Assembly: GCA_029961685.1 (NCBI GenBank)
Contig: JARWKL010000007.1
Location: forward strand, 17,865,013-17,929,012
Source: Aristolochia californica
Taxonomy: Eukaryota > Streptophyta > Magnoliopsida > Piperales > Aristolochiaceae
DNA length: 64,000 nt
Direction: 5' to 3'
Shown in pieces: positions 24,297 to 36,987 of this stretch. Positions within the stretch are counted from its first letter, which is position 1. Each line of letters opens with the position of its first letter. The notes under the pieces are model-generated. The model searched no databases and was not told where the DNA came from. It was given only the letters and a program-made list of their open reading frames with translations. A program made the position numbers and the translations under genes.

Positions 24297-24969
24297 ACAT
24301 GTTTTAAAAAAGGATATGCATGCTAGATACATGTTAATGATTCAAATGACCTATGGATCCAAAACTTTTAAAGACAATAACAAACGCACATTAAATTCTC
24401 ATGTGAACGTGCAGTGGAATGTTTACCCGAGTCTAACAAGTCATTATTTTGCCCATATTCAAAAATTCTACCTAACAATCATAGATGATTGTAATGTGAT
24501 TTATCATGCGTAACGGGCTATATTTTTGTAAGAAATGACTTATGGATTGCAATTCAACACTCAGTTAAAAATCCTCCACCACCCATTTTTCCCGACGATT
24601 GGAAAACCTGAGATATAAAAACAAAAAAGAGCTTACAATCCCTAAAAATTACAAACACTCTTCGGAATTATCTCTCTCTACATTTGTGCATTGTGCTTTT
24701 CCATTTTAGATGTACACTTTTTTCTTAAATCAAAACTTTAAGTTTTCGCTCTCCCTTCATCCTGTAAACAGAAAAGGCAAATAGATCACAACAAAATACA
24801 AATTATAAAGTTGATGTGTGGAAAAAATTTAAAATAATAACTAATGTAAATAAAGAAAATTTATTCACACAATACAAATGAACACAAAAGTTTTGTTATC
24901 CAAGTTTGGGAAATTCCACTAGTGTAACCCTAATAGCTTGGAATTTTACAAGAAAGAGATTTCTTCTAC
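24297..24969 (+). repeat. Satellite monomer 37, C/A chimera
   Basis: 673 bp. The left end is class C (gctagatac). From offset ~90 it is class A and close to monomer 35. A C-like tract (agttgatgtgtgg, aataactaatgt) interrupts the A tail at about 24770-24850. Confidence 0.85.
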
Positions 24970-25634
24970 ACATGTTTTAAAAATGGATATGCATATTTGA
25001 AACATGTTAAAGATGCAAATGAGCTATGGATGCAAAGCTTTTAATGAGAACAACAAACGCTCATTAAATTCTCAAGTGAACTTGCGGTGGGATATTTACC
25101 CGAGTCAAACATGCCATTATTTTGCCCATTTGCAAAAATCCGACATAATAATCATTGATGATTGTAAAGTGATTTATCATGGGTAATGGGCTATATTTTT
25201 GTAAGAGTTGACTTTTGGACCGGAAGTCAACACTCAGTTAAAAATCCCACGCCTCCTCCTTTTCCTGACGATTGCAAAACCTGAGATATAAAAACGAAAA
25301 AGTGCTCACAATCCCTAAAAATTACAGGCACTCTTTTGAATTATCTTTCTCTACATTTGTGCAATGTGCATTTCCGTTTTAGATTTACACATTTTTCTGA
25401 AATCAAAACTTCGAGTTTTTCGCTCTCCCTTCATCCCGTAAACAAAAAAGGCAAATAGATCACAACAAAATAAAAATTTTATACTTGATGTACGGAAAAA
25501 ATTAAAACAATAAAAAAAGTAAATAATGAAAATTTATTGACATGCCACAAATGAACACAAAAGATTTGTTATCCAAGTTTGGGAAACACCACTAGTCCAA
25601 CACTAATATTTAACATGTAGGAGATTTTTTCTTC
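24970..25634 (+). repeat. Satellite monomer 38, class B
   Basis: 665 bp. Class B with gcatatttgaaac, atccgacataataatcattg and cccacgcctcc. The right arm reads gaccggaagtcaac instead of gattgggagtc. Confidence 0.9.
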
Positions 25635-26307
25635 ACATGTTTTAAAAATGGATATGCATGTTGGAAACATGTTAAAGATTCAAATGACCAATGGATCCAA
25701 AGCTTTTAAAGAGAATAACAAACGCTCATTAAAATCTCAAGTGAACGTGCGGTGGGATATTTTCCCGAGTCAAACAAGCCATTATTTTGCCCATTTTAAA
25801 AAAGTTAACCTAACAATCACAGATGATTGTAAAGTGATTTGTCATGCGTAACGGGCTATATTTTTGTTAGAAATGACAAATCCCATTGGAAGTCAACACT
25901 CAGTTAAAATCGCCCGCCTCCCCTTTTTCCCGACGATTGCAAAACCTCAGATATAAAAACGAAAAAATGCATATGATCCCTCAAAATTACAGACACTCTT
26001 TGGAATTATCTCTCCCTACATTTGTGCATTGTGCATTTCCATTTTAGATGTACACTTTTTTTTTAAATCAGAACTTCGATTTTTCGCTCTCACTTCATCC
26101 CGTAAACAGAAAAGGCAAATAGATCACAACAAAAGAAAAATTTTATAGTTGATGTGTGGAAAAAATTTAAAACAATAACTAATATAAATAAAAAATATTT
26201 ATTCACACACCACAAATGAACACAAAAGGTTTGTTATCCAAGTTTGGGAAATTCCATTAGTCCTACCCTAATAGCTTGGAATTTTACATGAAGGAGATTT
26301 TTTCTAG
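25635..26307 (+). repeat. Satellite monomer 39, class C
   Basis: 673 bp. It has gttggaaac, ttttcccgagtcaaac, aaagttaacc, cccattggaagtcaac and cgcccgcc. Confidence 0.9.
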
Positions 26308-26973
26308 ACATGTTTTAAAAATAGATATGCATGCTTGAAACATGTTAAAGATTCAAATGACGTATGGATCCAAAGTTTTTAAAGAGATTAACAAACGCTC
26401 ATTAAATTCTCAAGTGAATGTGCGGTGGAATATTTACCCGAGTCTAACAAGTCATTATTTTGCCCGTTTTCAAAAAGTTGACCTAACAATCATATATGAT
26501 TGTAAAGTGATTTATCACGGGCTATATTTTTGTAAGAAATGACTTATGGATTGCAATTCAACACTCAGTTAAATAACCTCCGCCACCCTTTTTTTCCGAC
26601 GATTGCAAAACCTGAGATATAAAAACAAAAAAGAGCGTACAATCCCTAAAAATTACAGACACTCTTCGGAATTATCACTCTCAACATTTGTGCATTATGC
26701 TTTTCCATTTTAGATGTACACTTTTTTCTTAAATCAAAACTTTGAGTTTTTTGCTCTCCCTTCATCCCGAAAAAAAAAAGGCAAACAGATCACAACAAAA
26801 TGAAAATTTTATAGTTGATGTACGGAAAAAATTAAAAACAGTAAAAAATATAAATAAAAAAAATTTATTCACACAACACAGATGAACACAAAAGTTTTGT
26901 TATCCAAGTTTGGTAAATACCACAAGTTTAACCCTAATAGCTTGGAATTTTACAAGAAAGAGATTTCTTCTAC
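26308..26973 (+). repeat. Satellite monomer 40, class A with B patch
   Basis: 666 bp. It has gagattaac and gcccgttttcaaaaagttg. About 6 bp are lost at 26517 (tttatcacgggc). A B-type tract (aacaaaatgaaaattttat, gatgtacgg) lies in the tail near 26785-26830. Confidence 0.88.
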
Positions 26974-27646
26974 ACATGTTTTAAAAATGGATATACATGT
27001 TTGAAACATGTTAAAGATGCAAATGAGCTATGGATGCAAATCTTTTAAAGAGAATAACAAGCGCTCATTAAATTCTCGAGTGAACCTGCGGTGGGATATT
27101 TACCTGAGTCAAACATGCCATTATTTTGCCCATTTTCAAAAAGCCGACATAATAATCATAGATGATTGTAAAGTGATTTATCATGCATAACGGGCTATAT
27201 TTTTGTAAGAAATGACTTTTGGATTGGAAGTCAACACTAAGTTAAAAATCCCCCGCCTCCCCCTTTTCCTGACGATTGCAAAACCCAAGATATAAAAAAG
27301 AAAAAGTGCTTACAATCCCTAAAAATTATAGACACTCTTTGGAATTATCTCTCTCTATATTTGTGCATTGTGCATTTCCGTTCTAGATGTACAAATTTTT
27401 CTTAAATAAAAACATCGAGTTTTTCGCTCTCCCTTCATCCCGTAAACAAAAAAGGCAAATAAATCACAACAAAATGAAAATTTTATAGTTGATGTACGGG
27501 AAAAATTTAAAACAATAAAAAATTAAATAACAAAAATTTATTCACATGCCACAAATGAACACAAAAGTTTTTTTATCCAAGTTTGGGAAACTCCACTAGT
27601 CCAACCCTAATAGCTTGGAATTTTACATGAAGGAGATTTTTTCTAC
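26974..27646 (+). repeat. Satellite monomer 41, class B with C-type end
   Basis: 673 bp. Class B (gtgaacctgcgg, gccgacataataatc, cccccgcctcccc). The last ~60 bp are C-like (ccaaccctaatagc), so an A monomer follows and C is skipped. Confidence 0.88.
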
Positions 27647-28317
27647 ACATGTTTTAAAAATGGATATGCATGCTTGAAACATGTTAAAGATTCAAATGAC
27701 CTATGGATCCAAAGCTTTTAGAGAGAATAACAAATGCTCATTAAATTCTCAAGTGAATGTGCGATGGGATATTTACCCGAATCTAACAAGTCATTATTTT
27801 TCCCATTTTCAAAAATTTGACCTAACAATCATAGATAAGTAAAGTGATTTATCATGCGTAACGGGCTATACTTTTTTACGAAATGACTTATGGATTGCAA
27901 TTCAACACTCAGTTAAAAATCCACCGCCACCCATTTTTTCGACGATTGCAAAACATGAGATTTAAAATCTAAAAAGAGCTTACAATCCCAAAAAATTACA
28001 GACACTCTTCGGAATTATCTCTCTCCACATTTGTGCATTGTGCTTTTACATTTTAGATGTACACTATTTTCAAAAATCAAAACTTTGAGTTCTCGCTCTC
28101 CCTTCATCCCGAAAACAAAAAAGGCAAAAAGGTCTCAACAAAATAAAATTTTTATAGTAGATGTATAGGAAAAAATTTAAAACAATAACAAATGTATATA
28201 AATAAAATTTATTCACACAACACAAATGAACACAAAATTTTTGTTATCCAAGTTTGGGAAATTCCACTAGTTTAATCCTAATAGCTTGGAATTTTACAAG
28301 AAAGAGATTTCTTCTAC
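27647..28317 (+). repeat. Satellite monomer 42, class A
   Basis: 671 bp. Private variants gagagaataacaaatgctc, aaacatgagattt, tgtgcttttacatttt and gagttctcgctc are shared with monomer 84, 27547 bp away. The dyad is damaged (catagataag). Confidence 0.9.
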
Positions 28318-28989
28318 ACATGTTTTAAAAATGGATATGCATGTTTGAAACTTGTTAAAGATGCAAATGAGCTATGGATGCAAAGCTTTAAAAGAGAATA
28401 ACAAACGCTCATTAAATTCTCGAGTGAACTTGCGGTGGGATATTTACCCGAGTCAAACATGCCATTATTTTGCCCATTTGCAAAAAGCCGACATAATAAT
28501 CATAGATGATTATAAAGGGATTTTTCATGCGTAACGGGGTATATTTTTGTAAGAAATGACTTATGGATTACAATTCAACACTCAGTTAAAAATCCCTCGC
28601 CACCCCCTTTTCCTAACGATTGGAAAACCTGAGATATAAAAACTGAAAAGACCTTACAATCCCTAAAAATTACCGACACTCTTCGGAATTATCTATGTCT
28701 ACATTTGTGCATTGTGCTTTTCCATTTTTGATGTACACTTTTTTCTTAAAAAAAACTTTGAGTTTTCGCTCTCCCTTCATACCGAAAACAAAAAAGGCAA
28801 AAAGCTCACAACAAAATAAAAATTTTATAGTTGATGTATGGAAAAAACTTAAAACAATAACATATGTAAATAAAAAAAATTTATTCACACAACACAAATG
28901 AACACAAAAGTTTTGTTATCCAAGTTTGGGAAATTCCTCTAGTGTAACCCTAATAGCTTGGAATTTTACAAGAAAGAGATTTCTTCTGC
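28318..28989 (+). repeat. Satellite monomer 43, B/A chimera
   Basis: 672 bp. The left arm is class B (gatgcaaatgagc, gccgacataataatc). After about 28550 it is class A (acaattcaacactc, cgccacccccttttcc, cttcgg). The tail has aacatatgtaaat, also found in monomer 86. Confidence 0.87.
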
Positions 28990-29662
28990 ACATGTTTTTA
29001 AAATCGATAAACATGTTTGAAAGATGTTAAAGATGCGAATGAGCTATGGATGCAAAGCTTTGAAAGAGAATAACCAACGCTCATTAAATTCTCAAGTGAA
29101 CTTGCAGTGGGATATTTACCCGAGTCAAACATGCCATTATTTTCCCAATTTGCAAAAAGCCGACATAATAATCATAGACAATTGTAAAGTGATTTATCAT
29201 GCATAACGGGCTATATTTTTGTAAGAAATGACTTTTGGATTGAGAGTCAACACTCAGTTAAAAATCTCCACCTCCCCCTTTTCCCTACGATTGCAAAACC
29301 TGAGAAATAAAAATGAAAAAGTGATTACAATCCCTAAACATTACAGATAGTCTTTGGAATTATCTCTCTCTACATTTGCGCATTGTGCATTTCTATTTTA
29401 GGTGTACACATTTTTCTTAAATCAAAGCTTTGAGTTTTTCGCTCTTCCTTCATCCCGTAACCAAAATAGGCAAATAGATCACAACAAAATGAAAATTTGA
29501 AAGTTGATGTACGGAAAAAATTTAAAAGAATAAAAAAATTAAAAAAAGAAAATTTATTTACACACCACAAATGAACACAAAAGTTTTGTTATCCAAGTTT
29601 GGGAAACTCCACTAGTCCAAGACTAATATCTTTGAATTTTACATGAAGGAAATTTTTTCTAG
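28990..29662 (+). repeat. Satellite monomer 44, class B
   Basis: 673 bp. A B subtype: ataaacatgtttg, gatgcgaatgagc, ccaacgctc, ctccacctcccc and cctgagaaataaaaatg. Monomers 47, 85 and 87 share the subtype. Confidence 0.9.
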
Positions 29663-30335
29663 ACCTGTTTTAAAAATGGATATACATGCTAGAAACTTGT
29701 TAAAGATTGAAATGACCTATGGATTCAAAGCTTTTAAAGAGAATAAGAAACGCTCATTAAATTCTCAAGTGAACGTGCGGTGGGATATTTACCCGAGTCT
29801 AATAAGTCATTATTTTGCCAATTTTAAAAAATTTGACCTAACAATCACAGATGATTGTAAAGTGATTTTTCATGCGTAACGAGCTATATTATTTTAAGAA
29901 ATGACTTATGGGTTGCAATTCAACACTCAGTTAAAATTTCTCCGCCACCCATTTTTTCCAACGATTAATAAACCTGAGATATTTAAACTAAAAAGAGCTT
30001 CCAATCCCTAAACATTACAGACACTCTTCATAATTATCTCTCGCTACATTTGTGCATTGTGCTTTTCCATTTTAGATGTACACATTTTTCTTAAATCAAA
30101 ACTTTGAGTTTTTTGCTCTCCCTTCATCCTGTAAACAAAAAAGGCAAATAGATCACAACAAAATGAAAATTTTATAGTTGATCTATGAAAAAAATTTAAA
30201 CAATCAAAAAATTAAATAAAGAAAATTTATTCTCATACCACAAATCAACACAAAATTTTTGTTATCCAAGTTAGGGAAACTCCACTAGTCCAACACTAAT
30301 ATATGTGAATTTTACATGAAGGAGATTTTTTCTAC
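29663..30335 (+). repeat. Satellite monomer 45, C/A/B chimera
   Basis: 673 bp. C-like left end (gctagaaac), class-A arms (gagtctaataagtc, gcaattcaacactc), then a B tail from about 30080 (gcaaatagatcacaac, actccactagtccaacac). Confidence 0.85.
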
Positions 30336-31006
30336 ACATGTTTTAAAAATGGATATGCATGCTAGAAACATGTTAAATATTCAAATGACCTATGGATCCA
30401 AAGCTTTTAAAGAGAATAACAAACGCACATTAAATTCTTAAGTGAACATGCAGTGGGATATTTACCCGAGTCTATCAAGTCATTATTTTGCCCATTTTAA
30501 AAAATTTGACCTAACAATCATAGATGTTTGTAAAGTGATTTATTATGCGTAACGGGCAATATTTTTGTAAGAAATGACTTATGGATTGCAATTCAACACT
30601 CAGTTAAAAATCCTTCGCCACTCATTTTTTTCGACGATTGCAAAACCTGTGACATAAAAACTAAAAAGAGCTTACAATCCCTAAAAATTATAGACACTCT
30701 TTTGAATTATCTCTCTCTACATTTGTGCGTTGTACTTTTCCATTTTAGATGTACTTTTTTCTTAAATCAAAATTTTGATTTTTCGCTCTCCCTTCTTCCC
30801 GAAAACAAAAAAGGCAAAAAGCTCACAACAAAATAAAAATTTTATAGTTTATGTATGGAAAAATTTTAAAACAATAACATTTGTAAATAAAGAAAATTTA
30901 TTCACACAACACAAATGAACACAAAAGTTTTGTTATCCAAGTTTGGAAAATTCCACTAGTTTAACCCTAATAGCTTGGAATTTTACAAGAAAGAGATTTC
31001 TTCTAC
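30336..31006 (+). repeat. Satellite monomer 46, C/A chimera
   Basis: 671 bp. C-like left end (gctagaaac), then class A (gagtctatcaagtc, gcaattcaacactc, gcaaaaagctcac, caagaaagag). Confidence 0.86.
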
Positions 31007-31638
31007 ACATGTTTTTTAAATGGATAAGCATGTTTGAAACATGTTAATGATATGAATGAGCTATGGATGCAAAGCTTTTAAAGTGAATAACCAACGCTCA
31101 TTAAATTCTCAAGTGAACTTGCGGTGGGATATTTACCCGAGTCAAACATGCCATTATTTTGCCCATTTGCAGAAAGCCGACATAATAATCATAGATGATT
31201 GTAAAGTGATTTATCATGCATAACGGGCTATATTTTTTTAATCCCCACCTCCCCCTTTTCCATACGATTGTAAAACTTGAGAAATAATAACAAAAAAGTG
31301 CTTACAATCCCTAAACATTACATACAGTCTTTGGAATTATCTCTCCCTATATTTGCGCATTGTGCATTTCCGTTTTAGATGTACACATTTTCTTAAATCA
31401 AAGCTTTGAGTTTTTTGCTCTCCCATCATCACGTAAACAAAAAAGGCAAATAGATCACAAAAAAATGAAAATTTTATAGTTGATGTACGGAAAAAATTTA
31501 AAACAATAAAAAAAGTAAATAAAGAAAATTTATTGACACACCACAAATGAACACAAAATTTTTGTTATCCAAGTTTGGGAAACTCCACTAGTCCAAGACT
31601 AATATCTTGGAATTTTACATGAAGGAGATTTTTTCTAC
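31007..31638 (+). repeat. Satellite monomer 47, class B with ~40-50 bp deletion
   Basis: 632 bp. The right arm jumps from tattttttta to atccccacctcccc near 31239, losing the gggagtcaacactc segment. Subtype as monomer 44 (ataagcatgtttg, ccaacgctc). Confidence 0.9.
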
Positions 31639-32312
31639 ACATGTTTTAAAAATGGATATGCATGCTAGCAACATGTTAAAGATTCAAATGACCTATGGAT
31701 CCAAAGCTTTTAAAGAGAATAACAAACACTCATTAAATTCTCAAGTGAACGTGCGGTGGGATATTTACCCGAGTCTAACCAGTCATTATTTTTCCGATTT
31801 TATAAAATTCGACCTAACAATTACAGATGATTTTAAAGAGATTTATCATGCGTTATGGGCTATATTTTTTAAGAAATGACTTATGGATTGCAATTCAACA
31901 CTCAGTTAAAAATTCTCCGCCACCCATTTTTTCCGACGATTGATAAACCTGAGATATAAAAACTAAAAAGACCTTCCAATCCCTAAAAATTACAGATGCT
32001 CTTCAGAATTATCTCTCTCTAGATTTGTGCATTGTGCTTTTCCATTTTAGATGTACACATTTTTATTAAATCAAAACTTTGAGCTTTTTTGCTCTCCCTT
32101 CATCCCGTAAACAAAAAAGGCAAATAGATCACAACAAAATGAAAATTTTATAGTTGATGTATGAAAATAATTTAAAACAATCAAAAAATTAAATAAATAA
32201 AATTCATTCACACACCACAAATGAACACAAAATTTTTGTTATCCAAGTTAGGGAAACTCAACTAGTCCAACACTAATATCTGTGAATTTTACATGAAGGA
32301 AATTTTTTTTAC
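31639..32312 (+). repeat. Satellite monomer 48, C/A/B chimera
   Basis: 674 bp, counterpart of monomer 45. gctagcaac, then class A (gagtctaaccagtc, gcaattcaacactc), then a B tail. Confidence 0.85.
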
Positions 32313-32983
32313 AAATGTTTTAAAAATGGATATGCATGCTAGAAACATGTTAAATATTCAAATGACCTATGGATCGAAAGCTTTTAAAGAGAGTAACAAA
32401 CGCACATTAAATTCTTAAGTGAACGTGTAGTGGGATATTTACCCGACTCTAACAAGTCATTATTTTGCCCATTTTAAAAAAATTGACCTAACAATCATAT
32501 ATGATTTTAAAGTGATTTATCATGCGTAACGGGCTATATATTTGTAAGAAATGACTTATGGATTGCAATTCGACACTCAGTTAAAAATCCTCCGCCACTC
32601 ATTTTTTTCGATGATTGCAAAACCTGTGACATAAAAACTAAAAAGAGCTTACAATCCCTAAAAATTATAGACACTCTTCGGAATTATCTCTGTCTACATT
32701 TGTGCGTTGTGCTTTTCCATTTTAGATGTACACTTTTTTCTTAAATCAAAACTTTGATTTTTCGCTCTCCCTTCATCCCGAAAACAAAAAAGGCAAAAAT
32801 CTCACAACAAAATAAAATTTTTATAGTTGATGTATCGAAAAAAATTAAAACAATAACAAATGTGAATAAAGAAAATTTATTCAACAACACAAATGAACAC
32901 AATAGTTTTTTTATCCAAGTTTGGAAATTCCACTAATTTAACCTTACTAGCTTGGAATTTTACAAGAAAGAGATTTCTTCTAC
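32313..32983 (+). repeat. Satellite monomer 49, C/A chimera
   Basis: 671 bp, counterpart of monomer 46. The dyad centre is altered (catatatgatttt). Confidence 0.86.
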
Positions 32984-33653
32984 ACATGTTTTAAAAATGG
33001 ATATGCATGTTTGAAACATGTTAAAGATGCAAATGAGCTATGGATCCAAAGCTTTTAAAGAGAATAACAAATGCTCATTAAATTCTCAAGTGAACGTGCG
33101 GTGGGATATTTGCCCGAGTCAAACAAGCCATTATTTTTCCCATTTTAAAAAAATTGACCTAACAATAATAGATGACGGTAAAGTGATTTAATATGCGTAA
33201 CGGGCTATATTTTTGTAAGAAATCACTTATGGATTGCAATTCAACACTTAGTTTATAATCCTCCGCCACCCATTTTTCCCGACGATTGCAAAACCTGAGA
33301 TATAAAAACTAAAAAGAGCTGACAATCCCTAAAAATTACAGATACTCTTCGGAATTATCTCTCTCTACATTTCTGCATTGTGCTTTTCCATTTTAGATGT
33401 ACACTCTTTTCTTAAATCAAAACTTTGAGTTTTTGCTCTCCCTTCATCCCAAAAAAAAAGGCAAAAAGCTCCCAACAAAATAAAAATTTAATAGTTGATG
33501 TATGGAAAAAATTTAAAACAATAACAAATTTAAATAAAGAAAATTTATTCACACAACGCAAACAAACACAAAAGTTTTGTTATCCAAGTTTGGGAAATTC
33601 CACTTGTGTAACCCTAATAGCTAGGAATTTTACAAGAAAGAGATTTCTTCTAC
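32984..33653 (+). repeat. Satellite monomer 50, B/C/A chimera
   Basis: 670 bp. Starts class B (gtttgaaac, gatgcaaatgagc), moves to C (gatccaaagc, gcccgagtcaaacaagcc), and is class A from about 33220 on (gcaattcaacacttag, cctccgccaccc). Confidence 0.85.
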
Positions 33654-34327
33654 ACATGTTTTAAAAATGGATATGCATGTTTGAAAAATGTTAATGATGC
33701 AAATGAACTATGGATGCAATGCTTTTAAAGAGAATAACAAACGGTCATTAAATTCTCAAGTGAACTTTCGGTGTGATATTTACCCGAGTCAAACATGTCA
33801 TGATTTTGCCCATTTGCGAAAAGCTGACATAATAATCATTGATGATTGTAAAGTGATTTATCATGCGTAACGGGCTATATTATTTTAATAAATGACTTTT
33901 GGATTGGGAGTCCACACTTAGTTAAAAATCCCCCGCCTCCCCCATTTCCCGATGATTGCAAAACCAAAGATATAAAAACGAAAAAGTGCTTACAATCCCG
34001 AAAAATTACAGACACTCTTTGGAATTATCTCTCTGTACAGTTGTGCATTGTGCATTTCCATTTTAGATGTACACATTTTTCTTAAATCAAAACTTTGAGT
34101 TTTTCGCTCTCCCTTCATCCCGTAAACAAAAAAGGCAAAAAGATCACAACAAAATGAAAATTTTATAGTTGATGTACGGAAAAAATTTAAAACAATAAAA
34201 AAATTAAATAAATAAAATTTATTCACACACCACAAATGAGCACAAAAGTTTTGTTATCCAAGTTTGGGAAACACCACAAGTCCAACACTTATATCTTGGA
34301 ATTTTACATGACGGTGATTTTTTCTAC
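33654..34327 (+). repeat. Satellite monomer 51, class B
   Basis: 674 bp. It has gatgcaaatgaac, gctgacataataatc, gggagtccacacttag, cccccgcctcccc and a B tail. Confidence 0.9.
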
Positions 34328-34972
34328 ACATGTTTTAAAAATAGATATGCATGCTAGAAACATCTTAAAGATTCAAATGACCTATGGATGCAAAGATTTT
34401 AAACATAATAACAAACTCTCATTAAATTCTCAAGTGAACGTGCGGTGGGATATTTGCCCTAGTCAAACAAGCCATTATTTTGCCCATTTTCAAAAAGTTG
34501 ACCTAACAATCATAGATGATTGTAAAGTGATTTGTCATGCGTAATGGGCTATATTTTTGTAAGAAATGACTTATGGATTGCAATTCAACACTCAGTTAAA
34601 AATCCTCCACCACCCATTTTTCCCGACAATTGCGAAACCTGAGATATAAAAACTTAAAAGAGCTTACAATCCCTAAAAATTACACACACTCTTCGGAATT
34701 ATCTCTCTCCACATTTGTGCATTGTGCTTTTCAATTTTAGATGTACACTTTTTTCTTAAATCCAAACTTTGAATTTTCGTTCTCCATAGCTCACAACAAA
34801 ATAAATTTTATAGTTGATGTATGGAAAAAATTTAAAACAATAACAAATGTGAAGAAATAAAATTTATTCACACAACACAAACGAACACAAAAGTTTTGTT
34901 ATCCAAGTTTGGGAAATTCCACTAGTTTAACCCTAATAGCTTGGAATTTTACAAGAAAGTGATTTCTTCTAC
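34328..34972 (+). repeat. Satellite monomer 52, C/A chimera with deletion
   Basis: 645 bp. The left arm is class C (gctagaaac, gtcaaacaagcc, aaaagttgacc). From about 34570 it is class A. About 26 bp are missing at 34786 (tctccatagctcac). Confidence 0.87.
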
Positions 34973-35645
34973 ACATGTTTTGAAAATGGATACGCATATT
35001 TGAAACATGTTAAAGATGCAAATGAGCTATGGCTGCAAAGCTTTTAAAGAGAATAAGAAACGCTCATTAAATTCTCAAGTGAACTTGCGGTGGGATATTT
35101 ACCCGAGTCCAACATGCCATTATTTTGCCCATTTGCAAAAATCCGACATAATAATCATTGATGATTGTAAAGTGATTTATCATGGGTAACGGGCTATATT
35201 TTTGTAAGAAATGACTTTTGGATTGGGAGTCAACACTCATTTAAAAATCCCACGCCTCCCCCTTTTCCCGACGATTGCAAAACCTGAGATATAAAAATGA
35301 AAAAGTGCTCACAATCCCTAAAAATTACAGACACTCTTTGGAATTATCTTTCTCTACATTTGTGCAATGTGCATTTCCCTTTAAGATGAACACATTTTTC
35401 TTAAATCAAAACTTTGAGTTTTTCGCTCTCCCTCATCCCATAAACCAAAATGGTAAATAGATCACAACAAAATGAAAATTTTATAGTTGATGTACAAAAA
35501 AAAATTAAAACAATAAAAAAAATAAATAAAGAAAATTTATTCACATGCCACAAATGAACACAAAAGATTTGTTATCCAAGTTTGGGAAACTCCACTAGTC
35601 CAACACTAATATCTTGGAATTTTACATGAAGGAGATTTTTTCTTC
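34973..35645 (+). repeat. Satellite monomer 53, class B
   Basis: 673 bp. It has acgcatatttgaaac, atccgacataataatcattg, gggagtcaacactcat and cccacgcctcccc. Confidence 0.9.
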
Positions 35646-36314
35646 ACATGTTTTAAAAATGGATATGCATGCTAGAAACATGTTAAAGATTCAAATGACC
35701 TATGGATCCAAAGCTTTTAAAGAGAATAACAAACGCTCATTAAACTCTCAAGTGAACGTGTGGTGGGATATTTTCCCGAGTCAAACAAGCCATAATTTTG
35801 CCCATTTTAAAATAGTTGACCTAACAATCATATATGATTGTAAAGTGATTGCATGCGTAACGGGCTATATTTTTGTTAGAAATGACTTACGGATTGGAAG
35901 TCAACACTCAGTTAAAAATCGCCTGCCTCCCCTTTTTCCCGACGATTGCAAAACCTTAGATATAAAAAAGCAAAAGTGCTTACGATCCCTCAATATTACA
36001 GACACTCTTTGGAATTATCTCTGTCTACATTTGAGCATTGTGCATTTCTATTTTAGATGTAGACCTTTTTCTTAAATCAGAACTTCGAGTTTTCGCTCTC
36101 CCTTCATCCCGTAAAAAGAAAAGGTAAATAGATCACAACAAAAGAAAAAATTTATTGTTGATGTGTGGAAAAAATTTAAAACAATAACTAATGTAAATAA
36201 AAAATATTTATTCACACACCACAAATGAACACAAAAGTTTTGTTATCCAAGTTTTGGAAATTCCATTAGTCCTACCCTAATAGCTTGGAATTTTACATGA
36301 ATGAGATTTTTTAC
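35646..36314 (+). repeat. Satellite monomer 54, class C
   Basis: 669 bp. It has gctagaaac, ttttcccgagtcaaac, aatagttgacc and cgcctgcc. A 4-5 bp loss at 35851 (gtgattgcatgcg) fuses two short open frames into one of 153 codons (35614-36075). It is not taken as a gene. Confidence 0.9.
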
Positions 36315-36987
36315 ACATGTTTGAAAAATGGATATGCATGCTTGAAACATGTTAAAGATTCAAATGACCTATGGATCCAAAGCTTTTAAAGAGATTAACA
36401 AACGCTCATTAAATTCTCAAGTGAACGTGAGGTGGAATATTTACCCGAGTCTAACAAGTCATTATTTTGCCCGTTTTCAAAAAGTTGACCTAACAATCAT
36501 AGATGATTGTAAAGTGATTTATCATGCGTAACGGGCTATATTTTTGTAAGAAATGACTTATGGATTGCAATTCAACACTCAGTTAAAAATCCTCCGCCAC
36601 CCATTTTTCCCGATGATTGCAAAACCTTAGATATAAAAACTAAAAAGAGCTTACAATCCCTAAAAATTATAGACACTCTTCGGAATTATCTCTCTCTACA
36701 TTTGTGCATTGTGCTTTTCCATTTTAGTTGTACACTTTTTTCTTAAATCAAAACTTTGAGTTTTCGCTCTCCCTTCATCCCGAAAACAATAAACTCAAAA
36801 AGCTCACAACAAAATAAAAATTTTATAGTTGATGTATGGAAAAAATTTAAAACAATAAAAAATGTAAATAAAGAAAATTTATTCACACAACACAAATGAA
36901 CACAAAATTTTTGTTATCCAAATTTGGGAAATTCCACTAGCTTAACCCTTATATCTTGGAATTTTACAAGAAAGAGATTTCTTCTAC
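36315..36987 (+). repeat. Satellite monomer 55, class A
   Basis: 673 bp. It has gcttgaaac, gagattaac, gcccgttttcaaaaagttg, gcaattcaacactc and cctccgccaccc. Confidence 0.9.

Larger units (their letters stand above)
24970..26973 (+). repeat. Dispersed trimer block, copy 1
   Basis: Monomers 38-40 (B, C, A). Private variants: gcatatttgaaac with atccgacataataatcattg in B; ttttcccgagtcaaac in C; gagattaacaaacgctc with gcccgttttcaaaaagttg in A. The same set recurs at 34973-36987 (offset about 10.0 kb) and 46443-48454 (constant offset 21473-21474). Confidence 0.85.
28990..31006 (+). repeat. Duplicated trimer block, first copy
   Basis: Monomers 44-46, 2017 bp, repeated immediately at 31007-32983. 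Shared private marks: cctgagaaata or cttgagaaata, tgtgaattttacatg, cctgtgacataaaaac and cgcacattaaattcttaagtg. Confidence 0.85.
31007..32983 (+). repeat. Duplicated trimer block, second copy
   Basis: Monomers 47-49, 1977 bp. It repeats 28990-31006 and is shorter mainly because of the deletion in monomer 47. Confidence 0.85.
34973..36987 (+). repeat. Dispersed trimer block, copy 2
   Basis: Monomers 53-55 match 24970-26973 and 46443-48454 in private variants. Offsets from copy 1 vary from 10003 to 10011 because of small indels. Confidence 0.85.

Noticed and set aside
35614..36075. 153-codon open frame, the longest in the window
   Set aside because: It exists only because a 4-5 bp deletion at 35851 joins two repeat-borne frames in monomer 54. 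Sister copies lack it.
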